From: Paraburkholderia polaris
GTDB taxonomy: Bacteria; Pseudomonadota; Gammaproteobacteria; Burkholderiales; Burkholderiaceae
DNA: 64,000 nt
Assembly (NCBI RefSeq): GCF_012927345.1
Contig: NZ_JABBGJ010000030.1
Location: 62,001-126,000, forward strand
Direction of reading: 5' to 3'
In this document: positions 1 through 9,819 of the stretch, piece after piece
Layout: each line of letters opens with the position of its first letter
Numbering within the stretch: position 1 is the first letter of the stretch
The notes under the pieces: generated by a model
The model's database searches: none
What the model was told of the DNA's origin: nothing
Seen by the model: the letters and a program-made list of their open reading frames with translations, nothing else
Made by a program: the position numbers and the translations under genes

Positions 1-768
1 TGGAATCCGTTTTTCGCCGATATCCAGTTCGGCCATCACCTTCAAACGTGAGATGACCTGCTCGGCCAGACTGGGGTCGGGCAGTGCGCGTGCAGTAGAA
101 ATCACGCCATCGATCCGATACTTGATTGTCAGTCCGCGCAGGGAGTTCTCAAAATGGATGTCGGAGACGCGGTTTCGATGAGCGTCGTAAAGCGTCGAAT
201 TCACGAGGCGCACGACCTGGCTCTCGTCGCTGGCGATCGACGCGAGAGAAATCTCTTCAGCGTCCAGCGCGCCGGTATCCGACCGGTCGAGCTGAATCAG
301 TTGAGTCAGTGCCTCCTGATCGCTGCCATAACGTGCGAGCAAGACCTTCAGTTCGAGTGGATGCGCGCATGCCACGTCGAAATAGCCCACCAGCCGATAA
401 CTCGCGAGTGAAATCAGCGATTCGTTCCACGGATCGTCACAGACAAAAATCCGGCTGGGTTCGCTGCTGCCGTCGTCTCTGCCACCGTCTGCGGCATTAT
501 TCAGAACGACGCAGTTTTGCTTGAGGCATTCCGCGTAACTGAACACCGAAAAATCCGGGGTCATCGCTTCCATTTGCGTTAGCCGCTGAACGGGCATGCC
601 GCTTTCGCGCGAGGCAAACTGCAATGCCTCATCGAGAGACAATCCGGCAAGCCTTTCCAGCGCGCTCAGAACGGCTTCGCCGCCGGTGAGCGCGAGTTCG
701 CGCGCTCGCTTGAGCAGCAAGGCTTTCTGAGCGGGTTCGACGAGCGCCTCGGCTGCGGAGTTGCTCAT
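1..768 (-). CDS. gspE: Type II secretion ATPase GspE, N-terminal part (runs off window)
   Basis: Cytoplasmic traffic ATPase that powers type II pseudopilus assembly. Reading leftward from the ATG at 768 gives 256 residues that run out of the window. The end of the visible part, SRLKVMAELDIGEKRIP, is the conserved entry to the GspE/PilB ATPase core, and the segment before it (SQVVRLVNSTLYDAH...VSDIHFE) is the typical N2 linker. The Walker motifs lie outside the window. The ATG overlaps the gspF stop in an ATGA, so the two genes are translationally coupled. Whether it is a canonical gsp system or a variant cannot be decided from this part. Confidence 0.88.
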   Translation of the reverse strand, partial: MSNSAAEALVEPAQKALLLKRARELALTGGEAVLSALERLAGLSLDEALQFASRESGMPVQRLTQMEAMTPDFSVFSYAECLKQNCVVLNNAADGGRDDGSSEPSRIFVCDDPWNESLISLASYRLVGYFDVACAHPLELKVLLARYGSDQEALTQLIQLDRSDTGALDAEEISLASIASDESQVVRLVNSTLYDAHRNRVSDIHFENSLRGLTIKYRIDGVISTARALPDPSLAEQVISRLKVMAELDIGEKRIP

Positions 769-2024
769 TGCAGACTCCCAGCCAGGTCGAAAATAGGCAA
801 GTACAGCAACACGACGATCAGCCCGATTCCCAATCCCATTACCAGCATCAGTACCGGCTCAACCAGGCGCGCAAACCGCTCAACCCACTGCATGATTTCC
901 CGTTCATGAAACAGTGCCGCCTGCTCCAGCATTCCAGCGATCTGACCGTTGCGTTCGCCGGCACGCAACAGACGCAACGCAACCGAGGTCATCAGGTTTT
1001 CATGCTGCAAGCTCTGGCTCATCTTCTTGCCTTGCGCAATGCTCAACATCGATCTTGTCAGGCCGGCCTGAAGCGTGAGGGGCAAAAGCTCTCGCGTCAT
1101 TTCAAGTGATGGCAGTAGCGCAACGCCACCTTGCAGCAGCATTCCAAGCGAGCGATAGAAGCGGGTCAACTGCATCAACTTCAATATTCCGCCTATCCAT
1201 TCGATTCGAGCGAGCGTTGCGACGCATTGCTGCTGCACCGCCGGACGCATCGGCAGCGCGGCTGCGGCGGCGAGCGTAACGGTCAGGCAGGCCAGCGATG
1301 CGGTTGTGTGATCGCTGGCGAAGAGCCCAAAGCTGATCAGCCATCGCGACAGCAGAGGCAACTCGGTATGCGTCATCCCCTCGTACACATGCCCGAAGCG
1401 CGGTGCGAGAAACCAGATCAGAAAGAAAGCGACGACCGTTCCCGTTATCAGAAGCATGGCCGGATAGAGTGAGGCTGCGATCAGTTTTTGCCTCACGAGG
1501 CTCACCTGACCGTCATATTGAAGATATCGCTCTAGCGCCTGCGTCATCCCACCTGTCTGCTCGCTTGCTGAAACCATAGCGACAAACAACCCAGAAAAGC
1601 AGTCTGGATGCGCGGCCAATGCGACTGAAAACGACTTGCCCTCTTGCATCAGGCGAATCAGTTCGGGCAGGACGTAATAACCTTTCTCCTCAACTGACGT
1701 GCCGGCACTGTTCTGCCGCCGACGCTCGTCGAGCGTTTCCAGCGCCTCGGTCAAGGCGAGTCCGGCGCGCAGTAGTGCCAGCAGTTCGTACACGAACAGG
1801 GATAAATCGAAACGGTTGCGCCGGAACAAGCTGGTGAGAGAAATGCGCGCGCGCGGCGATCTTGCCGTGCCGGCGCCGGCAGCACAGATATCGACCACCT
1901 GTACCCCGGCTTGCCTCGCACACCGCACGCCTTCCTGCTGCGCATCCTTTCGGTTCGCGGCGAGCAGGTCAAACTGCTGCAATTCCCCACGCGCATTCAG
2001 CCCGAGCAAGACAAATTTCGTCAC
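765..2024 (-). CDS. gspF: Type II secretion inner-membrane protein GspF
   Basis: Polytopic platform protein of the type II secretion system that couples GspE to the pseudopilus. The 419 residues match the family length. Two T2SSF repeats are visible, the first around residues 75-195 (FVYELLALLRAGLALTEAL) and the second around 275-395 (FYRSLGMLLQGGVALLPSL). Hydrophobic helices lie near 190-215 and at the C-terminus. The N-terminal 60 residues resemble the GspE-binding cytoplasmic lobe. The gene sits between gspG and gspE in one minus-strand operon, 37 bp after gspG and overlapping gspE by 4 bp. Confidence 0.9.
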   Translation of the reverse strand: MTKFVLLGLNARGELQQFDLLAANRKDAQQEGVRCARQAGVQVVDICAAGAGTARSPRARISLTSLFRRNRFDLSLFVYELLALLRAGLALTEALETLDERRRQNSAGTSVEEKGYYVLPELIRLMQEGKSFSVALAAHPDCFSGLFVAMVSASEQTGGMTQALERYLQYDGQVSLVRQKLIAASLYPAMLLITGTVVAFFLIWFLAPRFGHVYEGMTHTELPLLSRWLISFGLFASDHTTASLACLTVTLAAAAALPMRPAVQQQCVATLARIEWIGGILKLMQLTRFYRSLGMLLQGGVALLPSLEMTRELLPLTLQAGLTRSMLSIAQGKKMSQSLQHENLMTSVALRLLRAGERNGQIAGMLEQAALFHEREIMQWVERFARLVEPVLMLVMGLGIGLIVVLLYLPIFDLAGSLQ

Positions 2025-2061
2025 GATCCTAGGTCACTTACCTGTTACAGCCGCGCTTGGC

Positions 2062-2487
2062 CTAGTTGTGGATTTCCGCGTTTGCGTTGCCGCTCGCACC
2101 TTGCTTTTCAGCGCCATTCGACACGATGTCGTAATCCGAATTGCGCGTGCCGGGAAAGACGTAGTGGTACGCCATGCCCCACGGATCCAGCGGCACGGCT
2201 TTGGTCAGATAAGGGCCGTTCCAGCCGGGAGTGCCGTCGGCGGGTGGCGACGTAAGCAGGGTCAATCCTTCCTGTGCCGTAGGGTAACGGCCGATATCCA
2301 GCCGCAACTGGTCAACCGCTTTGCTCAAAACGTTGATCTGTGCCTTTGCCGTGGTCACTTTGGATTTGTCCACATTGGCAAACAGCCGCGGACCGACAAT
2401 GCCAGCGAGCAGGCCGATGATTACCAGAACAACTAGCAGTTCGAGCAGCGTGAAGCCGCGTTGGTCACGTGCCTTTACATTTTTCAT
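2062..2487 (-). CDS. gspG: Major pseudopilin GspG
   Basis: Major pseudopilin of type II secretion. I chose the ATG at 2487, which gives 141 residues. A further upstream ATG would add about 38 residues unlike any pilin leader. The prepilin peptidase site is near residue 10 (RGFTLLELLVVLVIIGLLAG), with Gly before Phe at the cleavage point and Glu at +5 of the mature chain. The C-terminal part has the GspG pattern YPTAQEGL...W.GPYL..VPLDPWG.YHYVFPG, including the calcium-loop region. It is the first gene of the gspG-gspF-gspE operon, and its promoter should lie in the divergent intergenic region. Confidence 0.93.
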   Translation of the reverse strand: MKNVKARDQRGFTLLELLVVLVIIGLLAGIVGPRLFANVDKSKVTTAKAQINVLSKAVDQLRLDIGRYPTAQEGLTLLTSPPADGTPGWNGPYLTKAVPLDPWGMAYHYVFPGTRNSDYDIVSNGAEKQGASGNANAEIHN

Positions 2488-2669
2488 CGTTTTACTAAGT
2501 GTTGTTTGGCCTATTTTGCCGACTGGGTTTAATGCGCGGCACCCCGGCAGGCGGATCCGGAGAATTGCACATCCTCGGATGGGATGGCAATACTTTGTCA
2601 CCTAATTTGACATTTTCATTTGATGCGTTTGATTTAATTTGGATTTCTAATCGGTAGAAAAATTTGATG

Positions 2670-2698
2670 TTGATCGTGTGTTAAGTGTTCTGTAATAT
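2670..2698 (+). promoter_or_regulatory. Sigma-70-like promoter for the YD/Rhs genes
   Basis: TTGATC at 2670-2675 and TAATAT at 2693-2698 are separated by exactly 17 bp. It faces the small YD-repeat gene at 2859 and the large Rhs gene behind it. The whole divergent interval 2488-2858 is clearly more AT-rich than the flanking genes. Apart from this promoter I see no gene in it. Confidence 0.5.
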
Positions 2699-2858
2699 CG
2701 GTTACAAGTTAGTAATGCATGGAGTATGGTGAAGCGAACACGGGTCAGTGGCGTGGCCAAAATAATGCCGTATCGGCGCACTAATGGCAGCGCGATTCAC
2801 CTGACCGGCTTCGATGTGCGTCATGACCAGTACAAGTTGAAAGAGGGGGTATAGCGAA

Positions 2859-3146
2859 GTGAGCAGCAGAGAATCGTCGGAAAGCAGGCCGGGCAAACTA
2901 CGCGGCGCAGCTCGCAAGTGGAAGGAGTACAAGGGAACACGGCCGGCAGTCGGTCTTGCGATCAGCTTCGTTTTGCTAACGGCTTCCACATCGGCGGTTT
3001 CCGCCAGCGACACTAACTACACCTATGACGCGCTGGGAAGACTGACAAAGGTCGCCTACAGCGACGGTGGTAAAACCACCACCATCACCTATAGCTATGA
3101 CGCTGCCGGTAACCGTACCAGCGTTGTCAGCACGTCGCCTTCATAA
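2859..3146 (+). CDS. Small exported protein with a single YD-repeat unit
   Basis: A 95-residue protein with a GTG start preceded by AGAGGGGG about nine bases upstream. It has a long basic N-terminus, then a hydrophobic stretch with an Ala-x-Ala-like exit (LAISFVLLTASTSAVSAS, about residues 33-50). It ends with two YD motifs, YTYDALGRLTKVAYSDGG and YSYDAAGNRT, the building block of Rhs repeats. It therefore looks like a signal peptide fused to one YD unit with no shell or toxin domain. It precedes the giant Rhs gene on the same strand by 225 bp. Role unknown; it could be a remnant of an older Rhs 5' end or a real mini-YD protein. Confidence 0.6.
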   Translation: MSSRESSESRPGKLRGAARKWKEYKGTRPAVGLAISFVLLTASTSAVSASDTNYTYDALGRLTKVAYSDGGKTTTITYSYDAAGNRTSVVSTSPS

Positions 3147-3209
3147 GCTCCATTCTGACCGTCCGCGCCGGACAGCCGTCGGGATAAGTCGGTAGCGCCG
3201 ATTGCAACT

Positions 3210-3241
3210 CCATCTGCACGCTTTAAGCCGCGTGCAGATGG
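3210..3241. repeat. Perfect 12-bp stem hairpin between YD gene and Rhs gene
   Basis: CCATCTGCACGC (3210-3221) and its exact complement (3230-3241) enclose an 8-base loop. No T-run follows, so it is not a typical intrinsic terminator. It may be an attenuator or mRNA-stability element in the leader of the Rhs gene. Confidence 0.5.
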
Positions 3242-3371
3242 ACGCCACGACGTCTGATTGTCCCGCTTGCCCCTGCGAAAGCATTTATCCCTTGCGCACA
3301 AGGGAGGGGGCTCTCTGCGCGCAAATTCGATCACAGCAACTAAAAACACCAACACTCGAGGAAATGGTTCG

Positions 3372-6300
3372 ATGCCCGAGGCCGCATACGTAGAAATCCG
3401 CGCGACCAGTCGTCGCGCTGCCCGCAAACGCGAATCGGTTCGCCTTGTTGTGCTTACAGCACTCACGGGCATGCTGGCTCTGTTTTTCGGCACTGCCGAA
3501 GCCGGTAACGTCGAGTTCTCCAGAACCACGCCCGTCGTCGTCGACAAAGACGCCGCCGCGAACGCCCAGCAAACCCAGCAGCAGCCGCTTATTCGCCGTG
3601 GACGTGAGTCTTCCACAGCCAGCGCGCCGAAGTTGTTACGAGCCGCCCCAGCTCAGTCTGGCGTGGAGTTCGCTCCGCAGCCAAACAGCTTGCGCGCAGT
3701 CATGCCCCCGGTTACTGAAGCTGAGGCCACCGCACACGACGAGCAGGTAGCTCGTGAGTTGCCGACGGGTATCAACGCCAATGGCGCGATCGAAACACTG
3801 CCGAAGCTCGATCTGCAGCGCGCGCACGCCGCTGCCGAGGGCGTTCATTTGCAGAACTTCGAGCAGCCGAAGAAAGGACTGCTGCGCGGTGCCGGCATCA
3901 CCGGCGCGAACGGAATCGTCAGCAACGATGCGCCGCCCGGCCCCGCGTCGATCGACGAGCTCGCCCGTGCGCTGCGCTACAACCCCGACCTGATTTATCA
4001 GTTCGTTCGCAACAACATTGAAATCGACCCGGTGCGCGGCATCCACAAAGGTGCGCTCGGCGCGGTGCTCGATAACCAGGGCAGCGCATTTGACCAGGCG
4101 CAGCTGATGGTGTCGCTGCTGCGTACCTCAGGCTACGACGCGCGGTTCGTGCGCGGCGTGATCAAGCTCAGCGCGCAGCAGTTCGCTGACTGGTACGGCG
4201 TCCCGGCCAGCAACGCTTGCGCCGTTCTGAACCTGATGGGCCAGACTCAGGTTCCGGTTTACAGCATTAGCGCGACGCAGGCGGGCAGTTGCCCCGGGTT
4301 GAATGCCGCGATGACCGAGATCTCGATCGAGCACCTGTGGGTCAAGGCAAATATCGGCGGGACCTGGTACACCTTCGACCCCAGCTACAAGCCGCACACA
4401 GTCAAGTCCGGTGTGGATCTGAATGTGGCTGCCGGCTACAACGCAGCGTCGTTCCTGAAGAACGCCACGACCGGTGCGACGGTCACGCCCGATCTGGTGC
4501 GCAGTCTGAACCGGACCGGTATTCGCTCGGACCTGCAGACCTCCGCGACTAACCTCGCTAGCTGGATTCGCAAGAACAAGCCGACGGCCACTCTCAGCGA
4601 CATCATCGGGGGTAAAGCGATCACGCCTTTCTACGGTGGTGCCGTTCGGCAGACCCAGAATCCACTGCTGGATACGCGCTGGAACGCCGAGGAGTGGACG
4701 GACATTCCGGCCGGCTTCAAGCCCACTGTCCGTGTGGTTTATCAAGGCATCGATCAGACCTTCACGTCCGACGCGATTTACGGCAAACGCCTGACGATCA
4801 CGTACAACGCGTCGAACCAGCCCGTGCTCAAACTTGACGGCCAGACAATCGGTGCGCCGGGAAGCGCTGTCGCGCCGGGCGCAGACAGTGTCGTGAGCTT
4901 TATCGTGTGGCATAACGCGTATCCCAACGCAGATTCCGATCATGCGTTCGACCAGCACATCAAGGGCGGTGGCACCTACCTGATTGTCAACGGCTGGGGG
5001 CCGACCGGCCGCGGGCTGTCGCAGAGCTATCTTAAGTATCTGGAAAACGTCCGTGCGGCCGGCAATGCCGATACGAGTGAGCCCGTGCTCGGCGCAAGCC
5101 TTGGCGTGATGGGCGCGCAATGGGTGTCGCAGACGACGGCCAGCGCCTCTATTACCGACCGCCTCGCGAATGCGTATTCGGTCCAGCAGCACCAGGTCGG
5201 CGTGGCCGGTTTCTACAATGGCCCGTATGTCGATTTGCCGAGCAACATGAGTTCGACCGTCCAGATGGCCGGCGACACGAATCTGGAAAAGGCGGTGTTC
5301 GACAGCAACGGGATGCATCTTTCGATCCTTGAGTCGACCGCGGTCAATCAAACCTCGGGCGTGTCGGCGGTGTCCACCGTGAAGCTGCTCGATATGGCGA
5401 TGAGTCAAGGGCAGACAATCTACAACACGGGCGGCGGTCACTACTCGAATGTGATTCAGCCCGCGCTGGCTAACTGCCAGGCTCATCTCGGCAACTTCCA
5501 GAGTTATCTGAACCAGGGCTACCGGTTACTGATTCCGGGCAATTGCCAACTGACCGAAAATAGCTGGAAAGGCGTCGGCTACTTCGTACTCGGAACCGGC
5601 AAAGTCCGCCTGCTCGGCGCGAGCATCAGCGGTGGGTATTCGGGTGGCTACTTCACGATGCCAACGTCAGCGCCTGTCTACAACGTTGCCGCGATCAACA
5701 ATTCGCAGTCCCCACAAGGCATCACGTTTTACTCAGGACCGGCGCTGAGCGCAGGCGATCCGATCGACATGGTTCACGGCAACTTCCTGTATGAGCATCT
5801 GGATCTCAAGACAGGCTACGGTGACGCACCCGACAGTCTGAACTTCCAGCGCTTCTACAGCAGCGGCATGAAGAATCAGAGCGGTGCACTCGGCAAAGGC
5901 TGGACGCACAACTACGATATCCGTCTTCGCACCGCGTCCGATGGTTTCCTCGGGCTGGGCGACCGCCTCGCACTCGACGCTGTCGGCACGATCGTCGAAC
6001 ACAAAGCGTCACTCGATCTGCTGAATGATCAGTTGGCTCCGGCTGAAAAGTTTCTGAGCGCGGTGGTGGCGCAGCGCTGGTTTGGCGACCAGTTGGTCGA
6101 TAACACCCGGATTGCGACGTTCGGCCTGAACAGCGACGTGTTCGTGCGCCTGCCCGATGGCAGCTTTAGCTCGCCGCCGGGCAAAGCTGTGCTTCTTTCG
6201 CTCAATGGCGCTACGACGTACTACACGACACTTAGTGGTGGGAAATATTTGTTCAGCCTCGGCAACGCGTACAGATACGATCAGCCCGACGGCAAGGCGA

Positions 6301-9300
6301 TTAATTTCACCTGGAACGGCGACGTGCTGACCCGGGTGGACAATAACGTCGGCCGCAGCCTCACGCTGACCTATTCGAACAACCGTTTGCAAAGCGTTAA
6401 TAGCCCGCTACAGACGGTGCGCTACGCGTATGACGGCAATGACAACCTGGCTAGCGCGACCGATCCGGACGGATTCACGACGCGCTTCGAGTACGACCAG
6501 CCCGGGCGGATGACGAAGTTCTATCAGCCGAGCCTGCCGTACACCGCGGTCGTCACCAATACCTATGACACGTTGGCCCGGGTACGGACGCAGACCAGCG
6601 CCGCGGGCAACTTGTTCAACTACTACTTCGCCGGCTACCGCAGCGAGGAAGTCGGCCCGGGGGGATCGAGCCGCACGCACTACCTGGACGGCGAGGGGAA
6701 TCTGGTGCAGGTCGGCGATCCAATGGGCAACTGGACGATCAAAGACTACGACGGCCAGAACCGGCTGGTCCGCGAAACACGTCCCGAGGGCAACCGCACC
6801 GAGTTTGCCTACGATGACGCGACTTGCGCAATGAGTGGAACCGGCTATGTGAGGGGCTGCACGCATAATATCGTGACGGTGTCCCGGTATCCCAAGCCGG
6901 GCACCGGCGATCCGGTGTTGACCGACCGTTTCACCTACGACCAGACATCCGGCAAGGTTAGCACCGCTACGGACGCTCGAGGCCAGGTCACGCGGACCCT
7001 ATATACCGCTGTCGGTCAGGTGTACAGCGTGACGAGGCCTGCGGTCAACGGCGTGGCGCCAAGTGTGACTGTTGGCTATGAGTCTGTGACACCCGCAGGT
7101 AGCGGCAACTATCAGCCGCTCTATCGCCCGGTGCGCGTGACCGAAAAAATCGACGCAACGCGGAGCACCGCGACGACGATCAGTTATGCAGCCGACTACA
7201 CGCCGTCAATCACGACCCAGGATGCAGGCGGTCAGGCAATCAAGACCGTGACCACCTTCGACAATGAAGGCCGCCTGCTCACGAGCAAGCGCGACGGCAT
7301 GGCGACCGTCACCAATACCTACGACAAGCGCGGCAACGTGATCCGCACGAACGCGAACCTGCTCGCAAGTGACGAGGTGATCACTTACGACTCGGACAGC
7401 CGCGAGATTAGCCGCGGCGTCGCAATCGACGGTGGTGCGATGGTGAAGTGCAAGAGCTACAACCCAATGGGCGACGTAGATCTGGTATGGGGTCCGGCGA
7501 AGACCGCTGGCGTGACCACCTGTCCGGTGCGGACAGTACCGACGCCTATGACCGGTACGGCGTACGACGACCATCACCGTCCATACCGGGTGACTCGTTA
7601 CCTCGGCTCAACCGAAGGCAGCAACCGCGTTACCGAGACGGTGTACAACGCGGACGACAGCGTGAAGAGCATCCGCAAGGCGGTGGGGACGAGTCTCGAA
7701 CAGAGCTACGTGAGCTATACCTATAACCCGAACGGGACGGTGGCGCTGACGACCGACGCGAAAGGCAATACAACGGTCAACGTGTACGACGGTCACGACC
7801 GGCTGTACCGCACGCACTATCCACTGGACGGCCAGCCGGGCATGGGCGATGCGAACAACTACGACCAGTACACGTGGGACGCGAATGGCAACCTGATCGC
7901 GCACAGGAAGCGCGATGGCCAGACGGTGGAGCAGAGCTTCGACGCGTTGAACCGGCTGGCGACGCGCACGTTCCCGGGCGGCGTGGGCAATGTGCAGTAC
8001 AGCTACGATCTGCGGAGCCTGAAGACTGCATCGCAGTACAGCGACGGCAGTCACACGATCACGAACAGCTACGACGGTCTGGGCCAACTGACGCAGACGA
8101 GCGCGGCGGGTAAGACGCTGCGCTACACCTACGATGCGGCGGGCAACGTGACAGACACCGCGTGGCCGGATGGTTTCCATGTGACCACGAAGTACGACGG
8201 CTACGGCCGGCCCACGCAGATGCTTGAGAACGGCACGCAGAACCTGGCGAAATACACCTACGACGCGCTGAACCGGCGGACCCAGGTGGATCTGGGCAAC
8301 GGTACGCGCACAGAGGTGGCGTACGACAGTCAGGGTGGGGTGTCGAACCTGAACCACCGGTTTACGAGCAGCGCCGAGGACTGGTTGGCGAGTTTCACGC
8401 GCAACCAGGTGGGAGAGATCAGGCAAACCCGTGTGACGACCAGCCAGTACGCGAACCCGCCGCAGGTGTGGGACGCCACCTTGAAGACGAACGCGCTGAA
8501 CCAGTACACGGGAGGCTGGAGCGATGCGTTCACGTACGACCGTAATGGCAACCTGACGGGCGAGGGGATCTGGCAGTACTCCTACGACCTGGACAACCGG
8601 ATGAAGACGGCGTACCGGCGGGGCACGGACGCGAGGTTGGGCTACGACGCGGAAGGGCGGCTGGTGCGGCTGACCTACAACGAGGTAGACACCAACCTGC
8701 TGTATGACGGTCAGAATCTGGCGGCGGAGTACGATGCTGCCGGGGCGATGAAGTTTCGCTATGTGTTCGGCCCCGGTGTGGATGCGCCGCTGGTGCAGTA
8801 CGAGGGTGCGGGTACAAACGCGAAGATGTTTCTGTACGCGGATCATCAGGGTAGCATTGTGTCGTCGGCGAATAGCGCAGGCGCGACGATCGACAGTGTG
8901 AAGTATGGGCCGTTCGGGGAGACCACCGGGACTCAGCCGTTCTCACGCTTCCTGTACACGGGGCAGCACTACGTGGCGCGGTTGGGGCTGTATTATTACA
9001 AGGCGCGGATGTACTCGCCGGCGTTGGGGCGGTTTCTGCAGACGGATCCGGTGGGCAGCGCTGCGGACTTAAACCTGTATGCCTATGTTGGCAACAACCC
9101 GGTTAACTTCACAGATCCGAATGGAGAGAGTCCGGTCTCTGATGTCGTGAAAGCGATCATCAAGACGTTTGAGCCGGGGCCATTTGCCACAAAGAGCTTG
9201 CCTGCGACGGGCACGAAAGTAACTGCATCTGAATCGAAAGCAGTCACCGAGATCGGAAAAGAGGCCGGCTGTCACATCTGTGGTAGCTCGGATCCTGGAA

Positions 9301-9599
9301 CGACATCAGGGAAATTTGTTGGAGATCACATGCCGCCCACTTCTATTGCTGCTGGCCAGTCGCAACGTCTTTTTCCAAGTTGCATGACGTGTTCGAATAC
9401 GCAAGGCGGGTATCTCAGCGGCATCGCGAAGACGGCAACTGTTGCCGTCGCGTCTGTGACATCTACCGTCACACAAGCCGCGACAGCAATTTGGAACGGC
9501 ATCAAAGATGATCCGCTTGGAAGTGTTTTCTATACACTGCAGTCAACGCAGCTTGGAGATGGGACTTTGAAGCATAGACCTTCCGCTTCGGGGTTCTAG
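3372..9599 (+). CDS. Giant Rhs/YD-repeat polymorphic toxin with transglutaminase-like domain and Cys4/DHxPP nuclease-like tip
   Basis: 2075 residues from the ATG at 3372, preceded by GAGGAAA ten bases upstream. Domains in order: a basic N-region and signal-like helix (about 23-44); a transglutaminase-like domain (about 225-345) that keeps His321 and an Asp near 336 but has GSAFDQA at 237-243 where the catalytic Cys is expected; DUF6531-like entry (GDPIDMVHGNFLYEH, about 794); many YD repeats (about 1000-1820); the Rhs core (DHQGS at about 1824, RFLQTDPVG at 1887-1895). The variable tip starts near 1917 and carries CHIC (1967-1970), GDHMPP (D1985, H1986) and CMTC (2004-2007), an HNH/treble-clef-like layout. 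There is no PAAR domain, so secretion is unlikely to follow the usual T6SS route. The adjacent gsp genes are an attractive alternative. Confidence 0.9.
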   Translation: MPEAAYVEIRATSRRAARKRESVRLVVLTALTGMLALFFGTAEAGNVEFSRTTPVVVDKDAAANAQQTQQQPLIRRGRESSTASAPKLLRAAPAQSGVEFAPQPNSLRAVMPPVTEAEATAHDEQVARELPTGINANGAIETLPKLDLQRAHAAAEGVHLQNFEQPKKGLLRGAGITGANGIVSNDAPPGPASIDELARALRYNPDLIYQFVRNNIEIDPVRGIHKGALGAVLDNQGSAFDQAQLMVSLLRTSGYDARFVRGVIKLSAQQFADWYGVPASNACAVLNLMGQTQVPVYSISATQAGSCPGLNAAMTEISIEHLWVKANIGGTWYTFDPSYKPHTVKSGVDLNVAAGYNAASFLKNATTGATVTPDLVRSLNRTGIRSDLQTSATNLASWIRKNKPTATLSDIIGGKAITPFYGGAVRQTQNPLLDTRWNAEEWTDIPAGFKPTVRVVYQGIDQTFTSDAIYGKRLTITYNASNQPVLKLDGQTIGAPGSAVAPGADSVVSFIVWHNAYPNADSDHAFDQHIKGGGTYLIVNGWGPTGRGLSQSYLKYLENVRAAGNADTSEPVLGASLGVMGAQWVSQTTASASITDRLANAYSVQQHQVGVAGFYNGPYVDLPSNMSSTVQMAGDTNLEKAVFDSNGMHLSILESTAVNQTSGVSAVSTVKLLDMAMSQGQTIYNTGGGHYSNVIQPALANCQAHLGNFQSYLNQGYRLLIPGNCQLTENSWKGVGYFVLGTGKVRLLGASISGGYSGGYFTMPTSAPVYNVAAINNSQSPQGITFYSGPALSAGDPIDMVHGNFLYEHLDLKTGYGDAPDSLNFQRFYSSGMKNQSGALGKGWTHNYDIRLRTASDGFLGLGDRLALDAVGTIVEHKASLDLLNDQLAPAEKFLSAVVAQRWFGDQLVDNTRIATFGLNSDVFVRLPDGSFSSPPGKAVLLSLNGATTYYTTLSGGKYLFSLGNAYRYDQPDGKAINFTWNGDVLTRVDNNVGRSLTLTYSNNRLQSVNSPLQTVRYAYDGNDNLASATDPDGFTTRFEYDQPGRMTKFYQPSLPYTAVVTNTYDTLARVRTQTSAAGNLFNYYFAGYRSEEVGPGGSSRTHYLDGEGNLVQVGDPMGNWTIKDYDGQNRLVRETRPEGNRTEFAYDDATCAMSGTGYVRGCTHNIVTVSRYPKPGTGDPVLTDRFTYDQTSGKVSTATDARGQVTRTLYTAVGQVYSVTRPAVNGVAPSVTVGYESVTPAGSGNYQPLYRPVRVTEKIDATRSTATTISYAADYTPSITTQDAGGQAIKTVTTFDNEGRLLTSKRDGMATVTNTYDKRGNVIRTNANLLASDEVITYDSDSREISRGVAIDGGAMVKCKSYNPMGDVDLVWGPAKTAGVTTCPVRTVPTPMTGTAYDDHHRPYRVTRYLGSTEGSNRVTETVYNADDSVKSIRKAVGTSLEQSYVSYTYNPNGTVALTTDAKGNTTVNVYDGHDRLYRTHYPLDGQPGMGDANNYDQYTWDANGNLIAHRKRDGQTVEQSFDALNRLATRTFPGGVGNVQYSYDLRSLKTASQYSDGSHTITNSYDGLGQLTQTSAAGKTLRYTYDAAGNVTDTAWPDGFHVTTKYDGYGRPTQMLENGTQNLAKYTYDALNRRTQVDLGNGTRTEVAYDSQGGVSNLNHRFTSSAEDWLASFTRNQVGEIRQTRVTTSQYANPPQVWDATLKTNALNQYTGGWSDAFTYDRNGNLTGEGIWQYSYDLDNRMKTAYRRGTDARLGYDAEGRLVRLTYNEVDTNLLYDGQNLAAEYDAAGAMKFRYVFGPGVDAPLVQYEGAGTNAKMFLYADHQGSIVSSANSAGATIDSVKYGPFGETTGTQPFSRFLYTGQHYVARLGLYYYKARMYSPALGRFLQTDPVGSAADLNLYAYVGNNPVNFTDPNGESPVSDVVKAIIKTFEPGPFATKSLPATGTKVTASESKAVTEIGKEAGCHICGSSDPGTTSGKFVGDHMPPTSIAAGQSQRLFPSCMTCSNTQGGYLSGIAKTATVAVASVTSTVTQAATAIWNGIKDDPLGSVFYTLQSTQLGDGTLKHRPSASGF

Positions 9600-9819
9600 C
9601 GCTCTGCTAGAGCGTCCAATTTATGAAGTGGGGGCTCTAGCAATCTAGTTTCAGACCATTGGGAGACGAACTGCGACTCGATGCAGAACTTGATGTTCGT
9701 TCACGTTTGAAGTGTTTCTCTGTGAGCAGGGAATGATTTTAATTCTCTACGAAACTGGGAAGTCTAGATTTTTAGAAGCGCTAATTTCGCGTAAACTTTG
9801 AAGAGGTCACCTAAGACAC

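Noticed and set aside
4128..5486. Long minus-strand open frame opposite the Rhs gene
   Set aside because: It is the reverse-strand shadow of a high-GC coding gene; composition (Arg, His, Val-rich) and lack of any motif or ribosome site argue against a gene.
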